64,000 nucleotides of DNA, from positions 2,299,026 to 2,363,025 of the forward strand of contig NZ_CP042243.1 in assembly GCF_008152325.1 (NCBI RefSeq), read 5' to 3'. Both the position numbers and the translations under genes were made by a program. Within the stretch, counting starts at the first letter, position 1. Each line of letters starts with the position of its first letter. Source of the DNA: Crassaminicella thermophila. Its GTDB lineage: Bacteria; Bacillota; Clostridia; Peptostreptococcales; Thermotaleaceae. This document shows positions 36,336-44,586 of this stretch, piece by piece. The notes under the pieces are model-generated. The model had not been told where the DNA came from. It did not search any database and worked only from the letters and a program-made list of their open reading frames with translations.

Positions 36336-37205
36336 ATGAATTTCGAAAACAATTTTAACCGTAATCAGTGGATTGATTTTGTAAGAAACTTAAAACTTAC
36401 ACAGTATCATAAATTAAATACTTCAACCTTTGGATTAGCGGGTATATTAATCTTTATAGCAGTAACTTCAAACAAATTAGTAATTAATTTTCCAAAATAT
36501 CAATCAAAAATAATAATTCTTACTTTATTTTATGCTACAATATACCATTTTTTGGATTTAGTAGTTTTTAAGGCTTTTAATTTTATTTTTCGTAGAAATA
36601 CTATAATGGATATAGCAAAAAATAAGTTTACAGATCTAGATAAGCAATGTTACTTATTTGGTTATTTAACGGAAATATTATTTGCAGGATTAGCTCTAAT
36701 TGCCAATATAATAATTTTTTATAATTCATCAACATATGACATTAACTCTTTCCCATACAAATATTTTTCAATTATTTATTTTATTTGTTTTTTAACTCGC
36801 TTAAGAATTTTGTATAATAATTACTTTAAAAAAAATATTGCTTTAATCAATAATCAGGTAAAAAAACGTATTAAAATTATTTTTTATATAGTATATGTTC
36901 CCTTTTTTCTTTATTTTCCTTATCCATTATATGTTTCACTTTCTCAAGTTTTTATACATAATAACCTATTATACGCAAACTATGAACTTTTTTTGTACGC
37001 AATATATATATTGCTTATATTAGGCTCTTTACAACTAATAGCACTACACATGTCAAATAGAATAAAATATTCATGGCTTGAAAATTTCGAAAAAGATATA
37101 TTTATAAATAATTTAACTTCTGAACAAATAAAATATAGATTGAAAAATGAATTCTTAAATTCTATAAACATTGAATGGTTCTATTATAATACAAAAAATA
37201 ATTGA
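36336..37205 (+). CDS. Hypothetical polytopic membrane protein
   Basis: A 289-aa protein with about six predicted membrane helices and a lysine- and aromatic-rich composition. AAGGAGA precedes the ATG. Very AT-rich, with heavy use of Ile, Asn and Tyr, more so than neighbouring genes, which can indicate a recently acquired or fast-evolving gene. No family recognised. Confidence 0.6.
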   Translation: MNFENNFNRNQWIDFVRNLKLTQYHKLNTSTFGLAGILIFIAVTSNKLVINFPKYQSKIIILTLFYATIYHFLDLVVFKAFNFIFRRNTIMDIAKNKFTDLDKQCYLFGYLTEILFAGLALIANIIIFYNSSTYDINSFPYKYFSIIYFICFLTRLRILYNNYFKKNIALINNQVKKRIKIIFYIVYVPFFLYFPYPLYVSLSQVFIHNNLLYANYELFLYAIYILLILGSLQLIALHMSNRIKYSWLENFEKDIFINNLTSEQIKYRLKNEFLNSINIEWFYYNTKNN

Positions 37206-37246
37206 TTTTCAAATTTCTATAACCAAATATTATGCTCAATAACATA

Positions 37247-37271
37247 ATCCCACTAGTTATCTTGGTGGGGT
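37247..37271 (+). terminator. Weak hairpin after the 289-aa membrane protein gene
   Basis: CCCAC pairs with GTGGG and is extended by outer A-T and T-G pairs; the T run is short. Confidence 0.4.
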
Positions 37272-37349
37272 ATTTAATATGCAATATTTAATGAAAAGCG
37301 TTACCTTTAGACTACAAAAACAAAAATGAGTCGAACATTTTCAAAACAA

Positions 37350-37374
37350 AAAACCGTTGAAAATCAACGGTTTT
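37350..37374 (-). terminator. Terminator of the tRNA-Arg(UCG) unit
   Basis: AAAACCGTTGA pairs with TCAACGGTTTT, with a T run on the minus strand, 6 nt beyond the tRNA 3' end. Confidence 0.85.
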
Positions 37375-37379
37375 ATTTT

Positions 37380-37456
37380 TGGCACGCCCTGAGGGACTCG
37401 AACCCCCGACGAACTGATTCGAAGTCAGCCACTCTATCCAACTGAGCTAAGGGCGC
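37380..37456 (-). tRNA. tRNA-Arg (anticodon UCG)
   Basis: 77 nt including an encoded CCA. Acceptor stem GCGCCCT with AGGGCGT, loop CTTCGAA giving anticodon UCG, and a standard T arm (GGGGGTTCGAGTCCC). It is a separate unit: promoter at 37483-37511 and its own terminator. Confidence 0.95.
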
Positions 37457-37482
37457 ACGGTATTATTTTTTAAGCATTATTT

Positions 37483-37511
37483 ATTATACACTATAACAGT
37501 TTATTTTTCAA
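37483..37511 (-). promoter_or_regulatory. Promoter of tRNA-Arg(UCG)
   Basis: TTGAAA, 17-nt spacer, TATAAT with a TG just before the -10 box: a strong sigma-A promoter ending about 27 nt upstream of the tRNA. Confidence 0.8.
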
Positions 37512-37591
37512 GTTGATTCTTCACTCAGTATCAAAATACGTTCTATAATAAATGCTATGGAACCCACCTCGACATCTATCATACAACCAAA

Positions 37592-37635
37592 AATAAACTC
37601 TAAATCAGTTATTCAAAACTAATTTAGAGTTTATT
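37592..37635 (-). terminator. Terminator of the tRNA Gly-Arg-His-Gln-Lys-Gly unit
   Basis: A 19-bp stem with one mismatch (37592-37610 with 37617-37635) directly after the last tRNA-Gly. Confidence 0.85.
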
Positions 37636-37637
37636 AC

Positions 37638-37711
37638 TGGAGCGGATGATGGGAATCGAACCCACGCTACCAGCTTGGAAGGCTGGAGTTCTACCATTGA
37701 ACTACATCCGC
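37638..37711 (-). tRNA. tRNA-Gly (anticodon UCC), copy 1
   Basis: 74 nt with encoded CCA; anticodon loop CTTCCAA. Identical over its whole length to the tRNA at 38045-38118. Confidence 0.95.
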
Positions 37712-37718
37712 ATATATA

Positions 37719-37794
37719 TGGTGACCCATCCGCGGCTCGAACGCGGGACACCTTGATTAAAAGTCAAGTGCTCTACCAACTGAGCTAATGGGTC
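37719..37794 (-). tRNA. tRNA-Lys (anticodon UUU)
   Basis: 76 nt with encoded CCA; acceptor GACCCAT with ATGGGTC; anticodon loop CTTTTAA. Confidence 0.95.
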
Positions 37795-37799
37795 TTATT

Positions 37800-37875
37800 T
37801 GGCTGGGGTAGCAGGACTCGAACCTACGAATGCCAGAGTCAAAGTCTGGTGCCTTACCGACTTGGCGATACCCCA
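37800..37875 (-). tRNA. tRNA-Gln (anticodon UUG)
   Basis: 76 nt with encoded CCA; acceptor TGGGGTA with TACCCCA; anticodon loop CTTTGAC. Confidence 0.95.
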
Positions 37876-37882
37876 ATATGTA

Positions 37883-37958
37883 TGGGGTGGCTGATGGGAT
37901 TCGAACCCACGAATGCAGGAGCCACAATCCTGTGTCTTAACCGCTTGACTACAGCCAC
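37883..37958 (-). tRNA. tRNA-His (anticodon GUG)
   Basis: 76 nt with encoded CCA; acceptor GTGGCTG with CAGCCAC, discriminator C, and the extra G(-1) of tRNA-His encoded at 37959. Anticodon loop TTGTGGC. Confidence 0.95.
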
Positions 37959-37963
37959 CATAA

Positions 37964-38040
37964 TGGCGGGTCCACAGGGATTCGAACCCCGGACACACGG
38001 CTTAGAAGGCCGTTGCTCTATCCAGCTGAGCTATGAACCC
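37964..38040 (-). tRNA. tRNA-Arg (anticodon UCU)
   Basis: 77 nt with encoded CCA; anticodon loop CTTCTAA. The acceptor pairs GGGTTCA with TGGACCC, with one G-U pair. Confidence 0.95.
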
Positions 38041-38044
38041 ACAT

Positions 38045-38118
38045 TGGAGCGGATGATGGGAATCGAACCCACGCTACCAGCTTGGAAGGCTGGAGTTCTA
38101 CCATTGAACTACATCCGC
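38045..38118 (-). tRNA. tRNA-Gly (anticodon UCC), copy 2
   Basis: 74 nt with encoded CCA, identical to copy 1. First tRNA of the six-gene unit, 26 nt after the -10 box at 38144. Confidence 0.95.
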
Positions 38119-38143
38119 ATATTTTTTGTCTCAACAATATAAT

Positions 38144-38172
38144 ATGATAGCACACCTTTAAAAGCTTGTCAA
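38144..38172 (-). promoter_or_regulatory. Promoter of the six-tRNA unit
   Basis: TTGACA (perfect -35), 17-nt spacer, TGC-TATCAT (extended -10). Confidence 0.85.
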
Positions 38173-38188
38173 CTCTTTTTTTGTTTTT

Positions 38189-38265
38189 TGGTCGGGGTGG
38201 CAGGATTTGAACCCGCGGCCCTCTGGTCCCAAACCAGATGCGCTACCAAACTGCGCTACACCCCG
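38189..38265 (-). tRNA. tRNA-Pro (anticodon UGG)
   Basis: 77 nt with encoded CCA; acceptor CGGGGTG with CACCCCG; anticodon loop TTTGGGA. A T-rich tract follows, and the next promoter lies immediately after it. Confidence 0.95.
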
Positions 38266-38282
38266 TCCAACTGACAAAGAAT

Positions 38283-38311
38283 AGTATAAAGGATACGACA
38301 CATAAAATCAA
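38283..38311 (-). promoter_or_regulatory. Promoter of tRNA-Pro
   Basis: TTGATT, 17-nt spacer, TATACT, ending 17 nt upstream of the mature tRNA. Confidence 0.7.
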
Positions 38312-38433
38312 AATCCATAATCCTTTTTTAATAAGCATTATATATCGTTTACATAAAATTTCTTTATTTTTTTACGTTTTTCTCTATATATCAATACGAA
38401 AGAATGACTTAGATAACTATTCGTTATCTATAA

Positions 38434-38904
38434 TTATATTTCAATAATTTCACTTTTTATATTTTCTTCTTCAATCTCAATTATCCCATAAGAAGCCTTA
38501 GCTCCTCCCCGAGGTTTGCTAAGACTTCCTGGATTCATTATCAGTATATCATCATACTTCATATTTACAGGCATATGCGTATGCCCAAACAATGCAACAT
38601 TGCAGCCTAATTCTAATGCCTTATAATAAAGTCTTGTTAAATTCAGTTTAACGCCATATTGATGCCCATGTGTCAAAAAAATCTTATGCTTGCCTAATTC
38701 TAATATTATTTCCTCTTCAACATTTTCTCTATCACAATTTCCTTTTACAGCTCTCACTTTTATATTCTTAAGCTTACCTAAATACAAAGCATCTTTATAA
38801 TGATCCCCTAAATGAATCAACAAATCCATTTGATCAATTTTTTCTAAAATCTCTTTATCTAAATCTATCATTCCATGGGTATCACTCATAACCAAAATCT
38901 TCAA
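38434..38904 (-). CDS. YfcE/MJ0936-family metallophosphoesterase
   Basis: A 156-aa calcineurin-like phosphodiesterase. Metal-binding motifs in order: MSDTHG (D8, H10), HLGDH, VKGNCDRE, THGH and FGHTHMP. Small members of this family act on phosphodiesters such as cNMPs. The start is TTG at 38904 with GGAGG 8-9 nt upstream. Last gene of the conserved gerM-rph-rdgB-yfcE block. Confidence 0.9.
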   Translation of the reverse strand: MKILVMSDTHGMIDLDKEILEKIDQMDLLIHLGDHYKDALYLGKLKNIKVRAVKGNCDRENVEEEIILELGKHKIFLTHGHQYGVKLNLTRLYYKALELGCNVALFGHTHMPVNMKYDDILIMNPGSLSKPRGGAKASYGIIEIEEENIKSEIIEI

Positions 38905-38916
38905 GTTTGATTCCTC

Positions 38917-39513
38917 CTACAATACTTCTCCTAGCTTTTCTTTTAATTTTTCTAAAGCTTTTGCTCTGTGACTTATTTTATTTTTTATTTCTGCTCCTAG
39001 TTCTGCAAAAGTTTTATTATATTTAGGCACAATAAATAATGGGTCATATCCAAATCCACTTTCTCCTCTTTTTTCAAATCCTATAAAACCTTCACATTCT
39101 CCTCTTACATGAATTTTTCTGCCATCTGGAAATGCTACAGAAATAACTGATACAAATCTAGCATTTCTTTTTTCCATAGGAATATCTTTTAGCATATCTA
39201 ATAATTTTTTATTGTTTTTTTCATCTGTTGCATTTTCTCCTGAAAATCTTGCTGAATATACACCTGGTTTATTCCCTATGGCTTTAACTTCAAGTCCTGA
39301 ATCATCAGCAATTGCAATATTTCCTGTTTCTTTCATTACAGCTACTGCTTTTTTCATAGAATTTTCTTCAAAGGTTTCTCCATCCTCTACAATCTCTAAA
39401 TGTTCTAATCCCACTTCATCCATACTTTTAATCTCTAATGGAAAACCTTTAAGAATCTCTTTTATTTCTTCTAATTTATGTTTATTCTTTGATGCAATTA
39501 CTACTTTATTCAT
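38917..39513 (-). CDS. rdgB: XTP/dITP diphosphatase (RdgB/HAM1)
   Basis: A 198-aa house-cleaning pyrophosphatase that removes (d)ITP and XTP. Seen: N-terminal [12 protein letters not shown], the IADDSGLEV motif with catalytic Asp, ARFSG, and GFGYDPLF, ending in the RAKAL region. The start at 39513 has AGGAGAG upstream and lies inside the rph 3' end (8-nt overlap), so the two are coupled; a longer frame to 39552 lacks support. Confidence 0.95.
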   Translation of the reverse strand: MNKVVIASKNKHKLEEIKEILKGFPLEIKSMDEVGLEHLEIVEDGETFEENSMKKAVAVMKETGNIAIADDSGLEVKAIGNKPGVYSARFSGENATDEKNNKKLLDMLKDIPMEKRNARFVSVISVAFPDGRKIHVRGECEGFIGFEKRGESGFGYDPLFIVPKYNKTFAELGAEIKNKISHRAKALEKLKEKLGEVL

Positions 39514-40282
39514 CTGATTTCTCTCCTGTCTCTTCATTGATTGATTTGCCAATTAAATCTCCTACTTCACCTAGTACATCCTTTTGCATTTGTATTAATT
39601 CCATATTCCCTTTTTCGGCTAATTCTAATAGCCTTAGCAGTTCTTGTCTACTAAAAGGTGCTTCTTCACCTGTCCCTTGAATTTCTACAAATTCCTTTTT
39701 ATCAGTCATTATTACATTCATATCTACTTTTGCATTTGAATCTTCTTGATAGCATAAATCTAGGATTGGATTGTTGTCTACCACACCAACACTTACAGCT
39801 GAAACATAATTTTTTACAGGCAAACTACTTATTTGCTTATTCTCATATAATTTATGTAATCCATCTACTAATGCTATAAAAGCACCTGTTATAGATGCTG
39901 TTCTCGTCCCTCCATCAGCTTGTATTACATCACAGTCTATCCATATAGTCCTTTCTCCTAAAGCGCTTAAATCAACTACTGAACGCAATGCTCTTCCAAT
40001 CAATCTTTGTATTTCTTGAGTTCTTCCATCTACTTTCCCTCTACTTGATTCTCTTATCTTTCTTGTTTGAGTAGATCTTGGAAGCATTCCATACTCTGCT
40101 GTTATCCAACCAGTACCTTTCCCCTTTAAGAATGGGGGTACCTTATCCTCTATAGAAGCAGTACATATTACCTTTGTATTTCCCATTTCTATAAGTACAG
40201 AACCTTCTGCATAGGCTAAATAATCTTTTGTAATTTTTACTGGCCTTAACTCACTTTCTTTTCTGCCATCAAATCTAGTCAT
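39506..40282 (-). CDS. rph: Ribonuclease PH
   Basis: A 258-aa phosphate-dependent 3' exoribonuclease that trims tRNA 3' ends. Seen: RFDGRK at the start, the GxxR phosphate-site region ([13 protein letters not shown]), and [17 protein letters not shown] with the catalytic Asp. The length is slightly above the usual 240-250 aa because of a hydrophilic C-terminal tail. It is followed by rdgB, a common clostridial pairing. Confidence 0.95.
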   Translation of the reverse strand: MTRFDGRKESELRPVKITKDYLAYAEGSVLIEMGNTKVICTASIEDKVPPFLKGKGTGWITAEYGMLPRSTQTRKIRESSRGKVDGRTQEIQRLIGRALRSVVDLSALGERTIWIDCDVIQADGGTRTASITGAFIALVDGLHKLYENKQISSLPVKNYVSAVSVGVVDNNPILDLCYQEDSNAKVDMNVIMTDKKEFVEIQGTGEEAPFSRQELLRLLELAEKGNMELIQMQKDVLGEVGDLIGKSINEETGEKSDE

Positions 40283-40405
40283 ATTCCTCTTCCTCTCTTG
40301 GTAATTTACTTATAAATTATTTTACCACACAATTATATCGATTACACCTTTGATTATTTTATCCTTTCAAAACACTATTTATTTTAAAGATTTCTATAAG
40401 TTAAA

Positions 40406-40429
40406 AAACCAGTGGTTTTCCACTGGTTT
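40406..40429 (-). terminator. Terminator after the GerM-type gene
   Basis: AAACCAGTGG pairs with CCACTGGTTT with a TTTT loop and flanking A/T runs. Confidence 0.85.
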
Positions 40430-40432
40430 ATA

Positions 40433-41455
40433 TTAATATTGATTTGCAAATGTCGGTATAGCAATAGGATCTTCTTTCTTTTCTTCTCCTATTTTTAGCT
40501 CTTTTCCATCAACAAATAGCTTAACGCCTACCACATTTGGATATTGCTCTTTTATCGTTAATCCAAATGATTTTGCTACACTATTTGCAGCAGTCTGATT
40601 ATCTACAATGTCTAATATTTCTTCACTCAAATTAATACAAGCTACACTATCATTTACATCTACACTTACAACACGTGTTCCTTCTGGTATTTCACTATAT
40701 AATCCAAGTCCTTTTGGTGGACCTTCAACTAAAGCATCTAATGCATCTAATACATTTACAGAAGAATCATTTTTCTCTATAGCCTTTGTAACAGGTACAA
40801 AATATGTCTCTAATCCATTTACCGTTCCTTCATAATATACAACAACCTTATTATCACTTGGTGTTTTACCTACATAATTAATATCTTTTCTTGTAACTGC
40901 ATTTGCTATAGTTGTACCATACTGAAGTCTATTTTGAATTTTTCCATCCACCATAAATTGTACACGATCAATAGTTGGAAATTCTGTCAATGTATAAACA
41001 ACTGCTTTTACTAATGCTTCTTCTTCTTCCTTACTAAAACAATTCAAAAAATCACTGGTAAAATCTACTTTACATAATCCTTCATGAATACTCATTCCTC
41101 GAATTTCTGTATTTGCTGGAATAACTGGTGATAAACCAAGCTCTGCAATATCTTGCCTATTTGCTGGATTATCAATCATTGCTCTTAATGCTGCTTTTGC
41201 TATTCCTCTTCCTTCTGTCCAAGGAATTTTCCTCATAACAGGTACCAAAAATCCTTTATCATCTTTATAATATAATACAGTATTTCTCAATCCATCATCC
41301 TGTTGTGTACCATCATTACTTTCAACAAGATTTGAAGCAGCCTTATCTTCATCTCCAAATAATCCCGTTACTAACTTAATAGGATTTGCACAGCCAACAA
41401 GGCTTATCATCATGCATAGTACTAGAATTAATACAACTACTCTATTCCTTTTCAA
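40433..41455 (-). CDS. GerMN-domain lipoprotein
   Basis: A 340-aa secreted lipoprotein: the signal peptide ends in the lipobox LVGC, followed by two GerMN domains (about 60-190 and 200-325), the repeated module of the spore germination/cortex protein GerM. The start is TTG at 41455 with GGGGGG 6 nt upstream. It supports a spore-forming host. Upstream of rph, as in many clostridia and bacilli. Confidence 0.9.
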   Translation of the reverse strand: MKRNRVVVLILVLCMMISLVGCANPIKLVTGLFGDEDKAASNLVESNDGTQQDDGLRNTVLYYKDDKGFLVPVMRKIPWTEGRGIAKAALRAMIDNPANRQDIAELGLSPVIPANTEIRGMSIHEGLCKVDFTSDFLNCFSKEEEEALVKAVVYTLTEFPTIDRVQFMVDGKIQNRLQYGTTIANAVTRKDINYVGKTPSDNKVVVYYEGTVNGLETYFVPVTKAIEKNDSSVNVLDALDALVEGPPKGLGLYSEIPEGTRVVSVDVNDSVACINLSEEILDIVDNQTAANSVAKSFGLTIKEQYPNVVGVKLFVDGKELKIGEEKKEDPIAIPTFANQY

Positions 41456-41524
41456 TCCATTCCCCCCTAACAAATATCTTTATAAAATTATATTACTTAG
41501 GGAGGCATACTATGTCTATTTGTA

Positions 41525-42046
41525 TTATTTTCTTTTCATTCTTTTTAAATAACCACCTTGAATATGCTTTGTATCCATTATAGTAACAAATGCATTTTTA
41601 TCGAAATTATCTAATAAACTATGAAATTTGGGAAGCATATTCCTTTGTAGCGCTATATGCAATATATTTCTAATCCCATCTTTTCCATATCCTTGCACTA
41701 CTGTAACCCCAAATCCTTCACTTCTTAGTAATTCCACCAAATCATCTTCATTTTCCTTTGTAATTACTTGTGCCGTTACATTTCCAATTGCCATTTTTTG
41801 TTCTAAGAATATACCTACAATCTGTCCTGTTCCAAATCCTAATGCATAAGCAATTAAATTCCCTATATTATTTAATTGCCCCATAATCCTTGTAAGCACT
41901 GTAATATATATAAATACTTCTAAAACTCCCAAAGCTGCAGCTTGAAACTTCTTCCCTCTAACCATTAAAATTGTACGAACTACACTAATTGATACATCCA
42001 TAATCCTTGAACAGAAAATTAATAAATAACCTAAAAAAAATTCCAT
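41525..42046 (-). CDS. UPF0316/DUF2179 membrane protein
   Basis: A 173-aa protein with three N-terminal membrane helices (about 5-85) including VSIRTILMVRGKK-like VVRTILMVRG, and a C-terminal DUF2179 domain (about 90-165) with a GYGKDG element. Family function unknown; DUF2179 domains are thought to bind small ligands. Confidence 0.85.
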   Translation of the reverse strand: MEFFLGYLLIFCSRIMDVSISVVRTILMVRGKKFQAAALGVLEVFIYITVLTRIMGQLNNIGNLIAYALGFGTGQIVGIFLEQKMAIGNVTAQVITKENEDDLVELLRSEGFGVTVVQGYGKDGIRNILHIALQRNMLPKFHSLLDNFDKNAFVTIMDTKHIQGGYLKRMKRK

Positions 42047-42243
42047 TAATTCTCCCCCTTAAGCCTTTAATTTATTTCTAACCCATTATATCTCCCTTTT
42101 CATTTTTCGAAAAGCCTATTTACGAAAATTCGTATCTTTTTCCAAAATTTATACAAAATAAAATTTATGACTTAAAAATAAAAGCAAATAATTACAAAGC
42201 TTTAGCAAAGAAAACTTGATGAAGAATTTCAGAAAAATCCATA

Positions 42244-42265
42244 GGCTTAGCATAGACGCTAAGCC
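42244..42265 (-). terminator. Hairpin downstream of the intact amidase gene
   Basis: GGCTTAGC pairs with GCTAAGCC, 30 nt after the amidase stop; the following T run is weak. Confidence 0.5.
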
Positions 42266-42294
42266 AGCATATAAATTTATTAACGGGCTCTTTC

Positions 42295-44388
42295 TTATCT
42301 TTCATCAAAATATCTTTTAATTCCATTAAATAATGCTTGTGCTGCTTTTTGTCTGTATGCTGGTGTAGCAGCTAATCTAGCTTCTCTAGGATTTGATAAG
42401 AATGCAACTTCTGCTATTACAGCAGGCATTTTAGTTTCTCTTATGACAACAAACTGTGGTTTGTTTTGAATCTTTCTATCATTAGCTTTTAAACCTTTTA
42501 CCATTTCTTCTTGTATCATTGTTGCAAATCTTTTACAATCCCTTACTGGATCATCTGCATATAAAGTTTCTACACCTGATACCCTTTTATTGTCCACATA
42601 ATTATAATGAACACTTACAAAAGCATCTGCATTCAAACCATTAGCTATTTCTGGTCTTTCGTACAATCCAACATATGTATCATCATCTCTTGTTATAAAA
42701 GTATCAAATCCAGCTTCTTCTAATAATTCTTTTAGTCTCATTGCTGTATCTAAGGCTAAATCTTTTTCGAGTAGTTTTAGTTCTTTATTACTTGTACCAG
42801 GATCTTTTCCTCCATGTCCTGGATCTATTACAATTAATTTTTTAGTATACTTAGAAGGTCCAATTTTTCTATTTTGAAGTCTTATAATAATTTCATCTGT
42901 AATTATTCCATTTGCTTCAATGCTATAATCTGTTCCATCTGTAAGTTTTATTGTTATGTAGTAATATATATCATCTATTTCATCTTCAATATTTATGGCT
43001 TTTACCATATTATCATCAATATTTAATTCTGTACTTGTTAATTCTATTTTATCTTTTGGCACTTTTAATACAATAGCATTGCTAACAGGAGCATAATCTA
43101 TATAATATTCCCCTTGATCGTGTAATGATAATTTTAACCTTGATTGATTAATATCTTCTTTTTGATAGTCTAATTCCTGCATTGGCTTGTCATTTATATA
43201 AACTAAAATATCTGTTCCTTCATGATCAACAAATATATTTTCAAAGCTTTGTCCTTCTTCTAAATCAAGTACAACACGAACAATCTTATCATCCTTATCA
43301 TAATTAGCATCTGGAGCAAATTGTGCTGTTCTAATTTTTTTTATTCCCTGCTTGCCAACAAATATTTCATTCTTATTAAACTTTAATTTAGCATTTAATA
43401 CATCTACAACTACTTTATTCCCAAAATCCATAATATTATATACAGGAGATTCTTCTGTATGAATAACAACTGCATTCACATGATTTCTTTCTTCTAGTTT
43501 TATATTTCTTACATTATTTAAAAAGGCTACACTAAGTTCATTGCTTTCCTCATCAAAAGACACATCATATCCTTTTGGCTTGTTTAAATCCAATACAATT
43601 CTGCTTACTTTCCTAGGCTTTGTCTCAAATAAAGATCCTCTAATTGTTTTAATACCATCCATATTCACTTCTTTCTTAAAAAGGCCATTGTTTTCTTCAA
43701 AATATGAATCTTTTATATTGATATTAGTATTTGGAATATCAATAATCAAACGATCATTTCCTCCAAATTTACTTCCTGGCAAATACATTGTTGTAAAATT
43801 TACTGCTCCTGTGGTTTTAATAATCATCTTCGAAATATTTCCTGTATTTTCATATGCAATATTAGTTATATATTGCTCAGGTAAATCAACCATAGCAGTA
43901 GTCGTTTCTTGTTTCCAATTTACATCCATTCCAAGCTGCTCTGCTATGAATCTTAAAGGCACCATTGTTCTATAATTCCCTTGATATCCTAATAATTTTG
44001 CAGGAACATTATTAGGAAGTTTATACTTTTTTCCATTTACAATAGCTATTGCACTATCAATTTTTAATATTATCTTCTTTTCTTTAGCAACAATAGTAGC
44101 TTCACGTCTTTCTTGATTCCATTCTATATTAGCACCTAAACCCTCTACTACAAATCTTATTGGAACTAAAGTACGGCTCTTATTATTTATAGTATAAAGA
44201 ACAGGTGGTACATCAGTATATACATCTTTTCCACCCATTAAAAGATTTACACGATGGACTTTTTGCACTTTAGCAGATATACCATCCTTAATTTCTATAA
44301 TACTTTGTTCTGCTTCTAATCCAAAAATAGTACTGCTCATTCCAAAAAATATACATATTACAAATATAATAGCTAACAAACGTTTCAT
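42295..44388 (-). CDS. Secreted N-acetylmuramoyl-L-alanine amidase with Cu-amine-oxidase-N and AMIN domains
   Basis: A 697-aa cell-wall hydrolase. Order: signal peptide (about 1-23), a copper amine oxidase N-terminal-like domain (about 45-165; LMGGKDVYTDVPP to VNWKQETTTAM), two AMIN-type domains (about 170-300 and 310-420), a further beta-rich region, and Amidase_3 (about 515-695) with zinc-site motifs VIDPGHGGKDPG, the catalytic-loop Glu in LEKDLALD, VSVHYN and AEVAFLSN. It cleaves the peptide-glycan amide bond, probably in cell separation or sporulation. A closely related, frameshifted copy lies 198 nt upstream. Confidence 0.92.
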   Translation of the reverse strand: MKRLLAIIFVICIFFGMSSTIFGLEAEQSIIEIKDGISAKVQKVHRVNLLMGGKDVYTDVPPVLYTINNKSRTLVPIRFVVEGLGANIEWNQERREATIVAKEKKIILKIDSAIAIVNGKKYKLPNNVPAKLLGYQGNYRTMVPLRFIAEQLGMDVNWKQETTTAMVDLPEQYITNIAYENTGNISKMIIKTTGAVNFTTMYLPGSKFGGNDRLIIDIPNTNINIKDSYFEENNGLFKKEVNMDGIKTIRGSLFETKPRKVSRIVLDLNKPKGYDVSFDEESNELSVAFLNNVRNIKLEERNHVNAVVIHTEESPVYNIMDFGNKVVVDVLNAKLKFNKNEIFVGKQGIKKIRTAQFAPDANYDKDDKIVRVVLDLEEGQSFENIFVDHEGTDILVYINDKPMQELDYQKEDINQSRLKLSLHDQGEYYIDYAPVSNAIVLKVPKDKIELTSTELNIDDNMVKAINIEDEIDDIYYYITIKLTDGTDYSIEANGIITDEIIIRLQNRKIGPSKYTKKLIVIDPGHGGKDPGTSNKELKLLEKDLALDTAMRLKELLEEAGFDTFITRDDDTYVGLYERPEIANGLNADAFVSVHYNYVDNKRVSGVETLYADDPVRDCKRFATMIQEEMVKGLKANDRKIQNKPQFVVIRETKMPAVIAEVAFLSNPREARLAATPAYRQKAAQALFNGIKRYFDER

Positions 44389-44547
44389 AATTTTCCTCCT
44401 AATATAATAACTTTCCTGCTATTACAAACATATTTTTTATGAAATATACATAAATATTACATTTTCGACAACTTTATCCTACATACATTTATATCATCTT
44501 AATAAAACTTACGTCAACTTCCTTCTCTTAATTGTAACTTATATGTA

Positions 44548-44586
44548 ATAAAAGAGAGATGCTAAATTTTTAGCATCTCTCTTTTA
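44548..44586 (-). terminator. Terminator between the two amidase copies
   Basis: A stem of about 16 bp (AAAAGAGAGATGCTAA and its complement) directly after the stop codon of the upstream copy. Confidence 0.8.

Noticed and set aside
37795-38142. Open frames of 67 and 97 codons across the tRNA block on both strands
   Set aside because: They read through mature tRNA genes and have no ribosome sites.
43541-43975. A long antisense frame within the intact amidase gene (similar ones lie in the ALDH, permease and oppA genes)
   Set aside because: It is the shadow of the sense codons in an AT-rich gene; no start signals.
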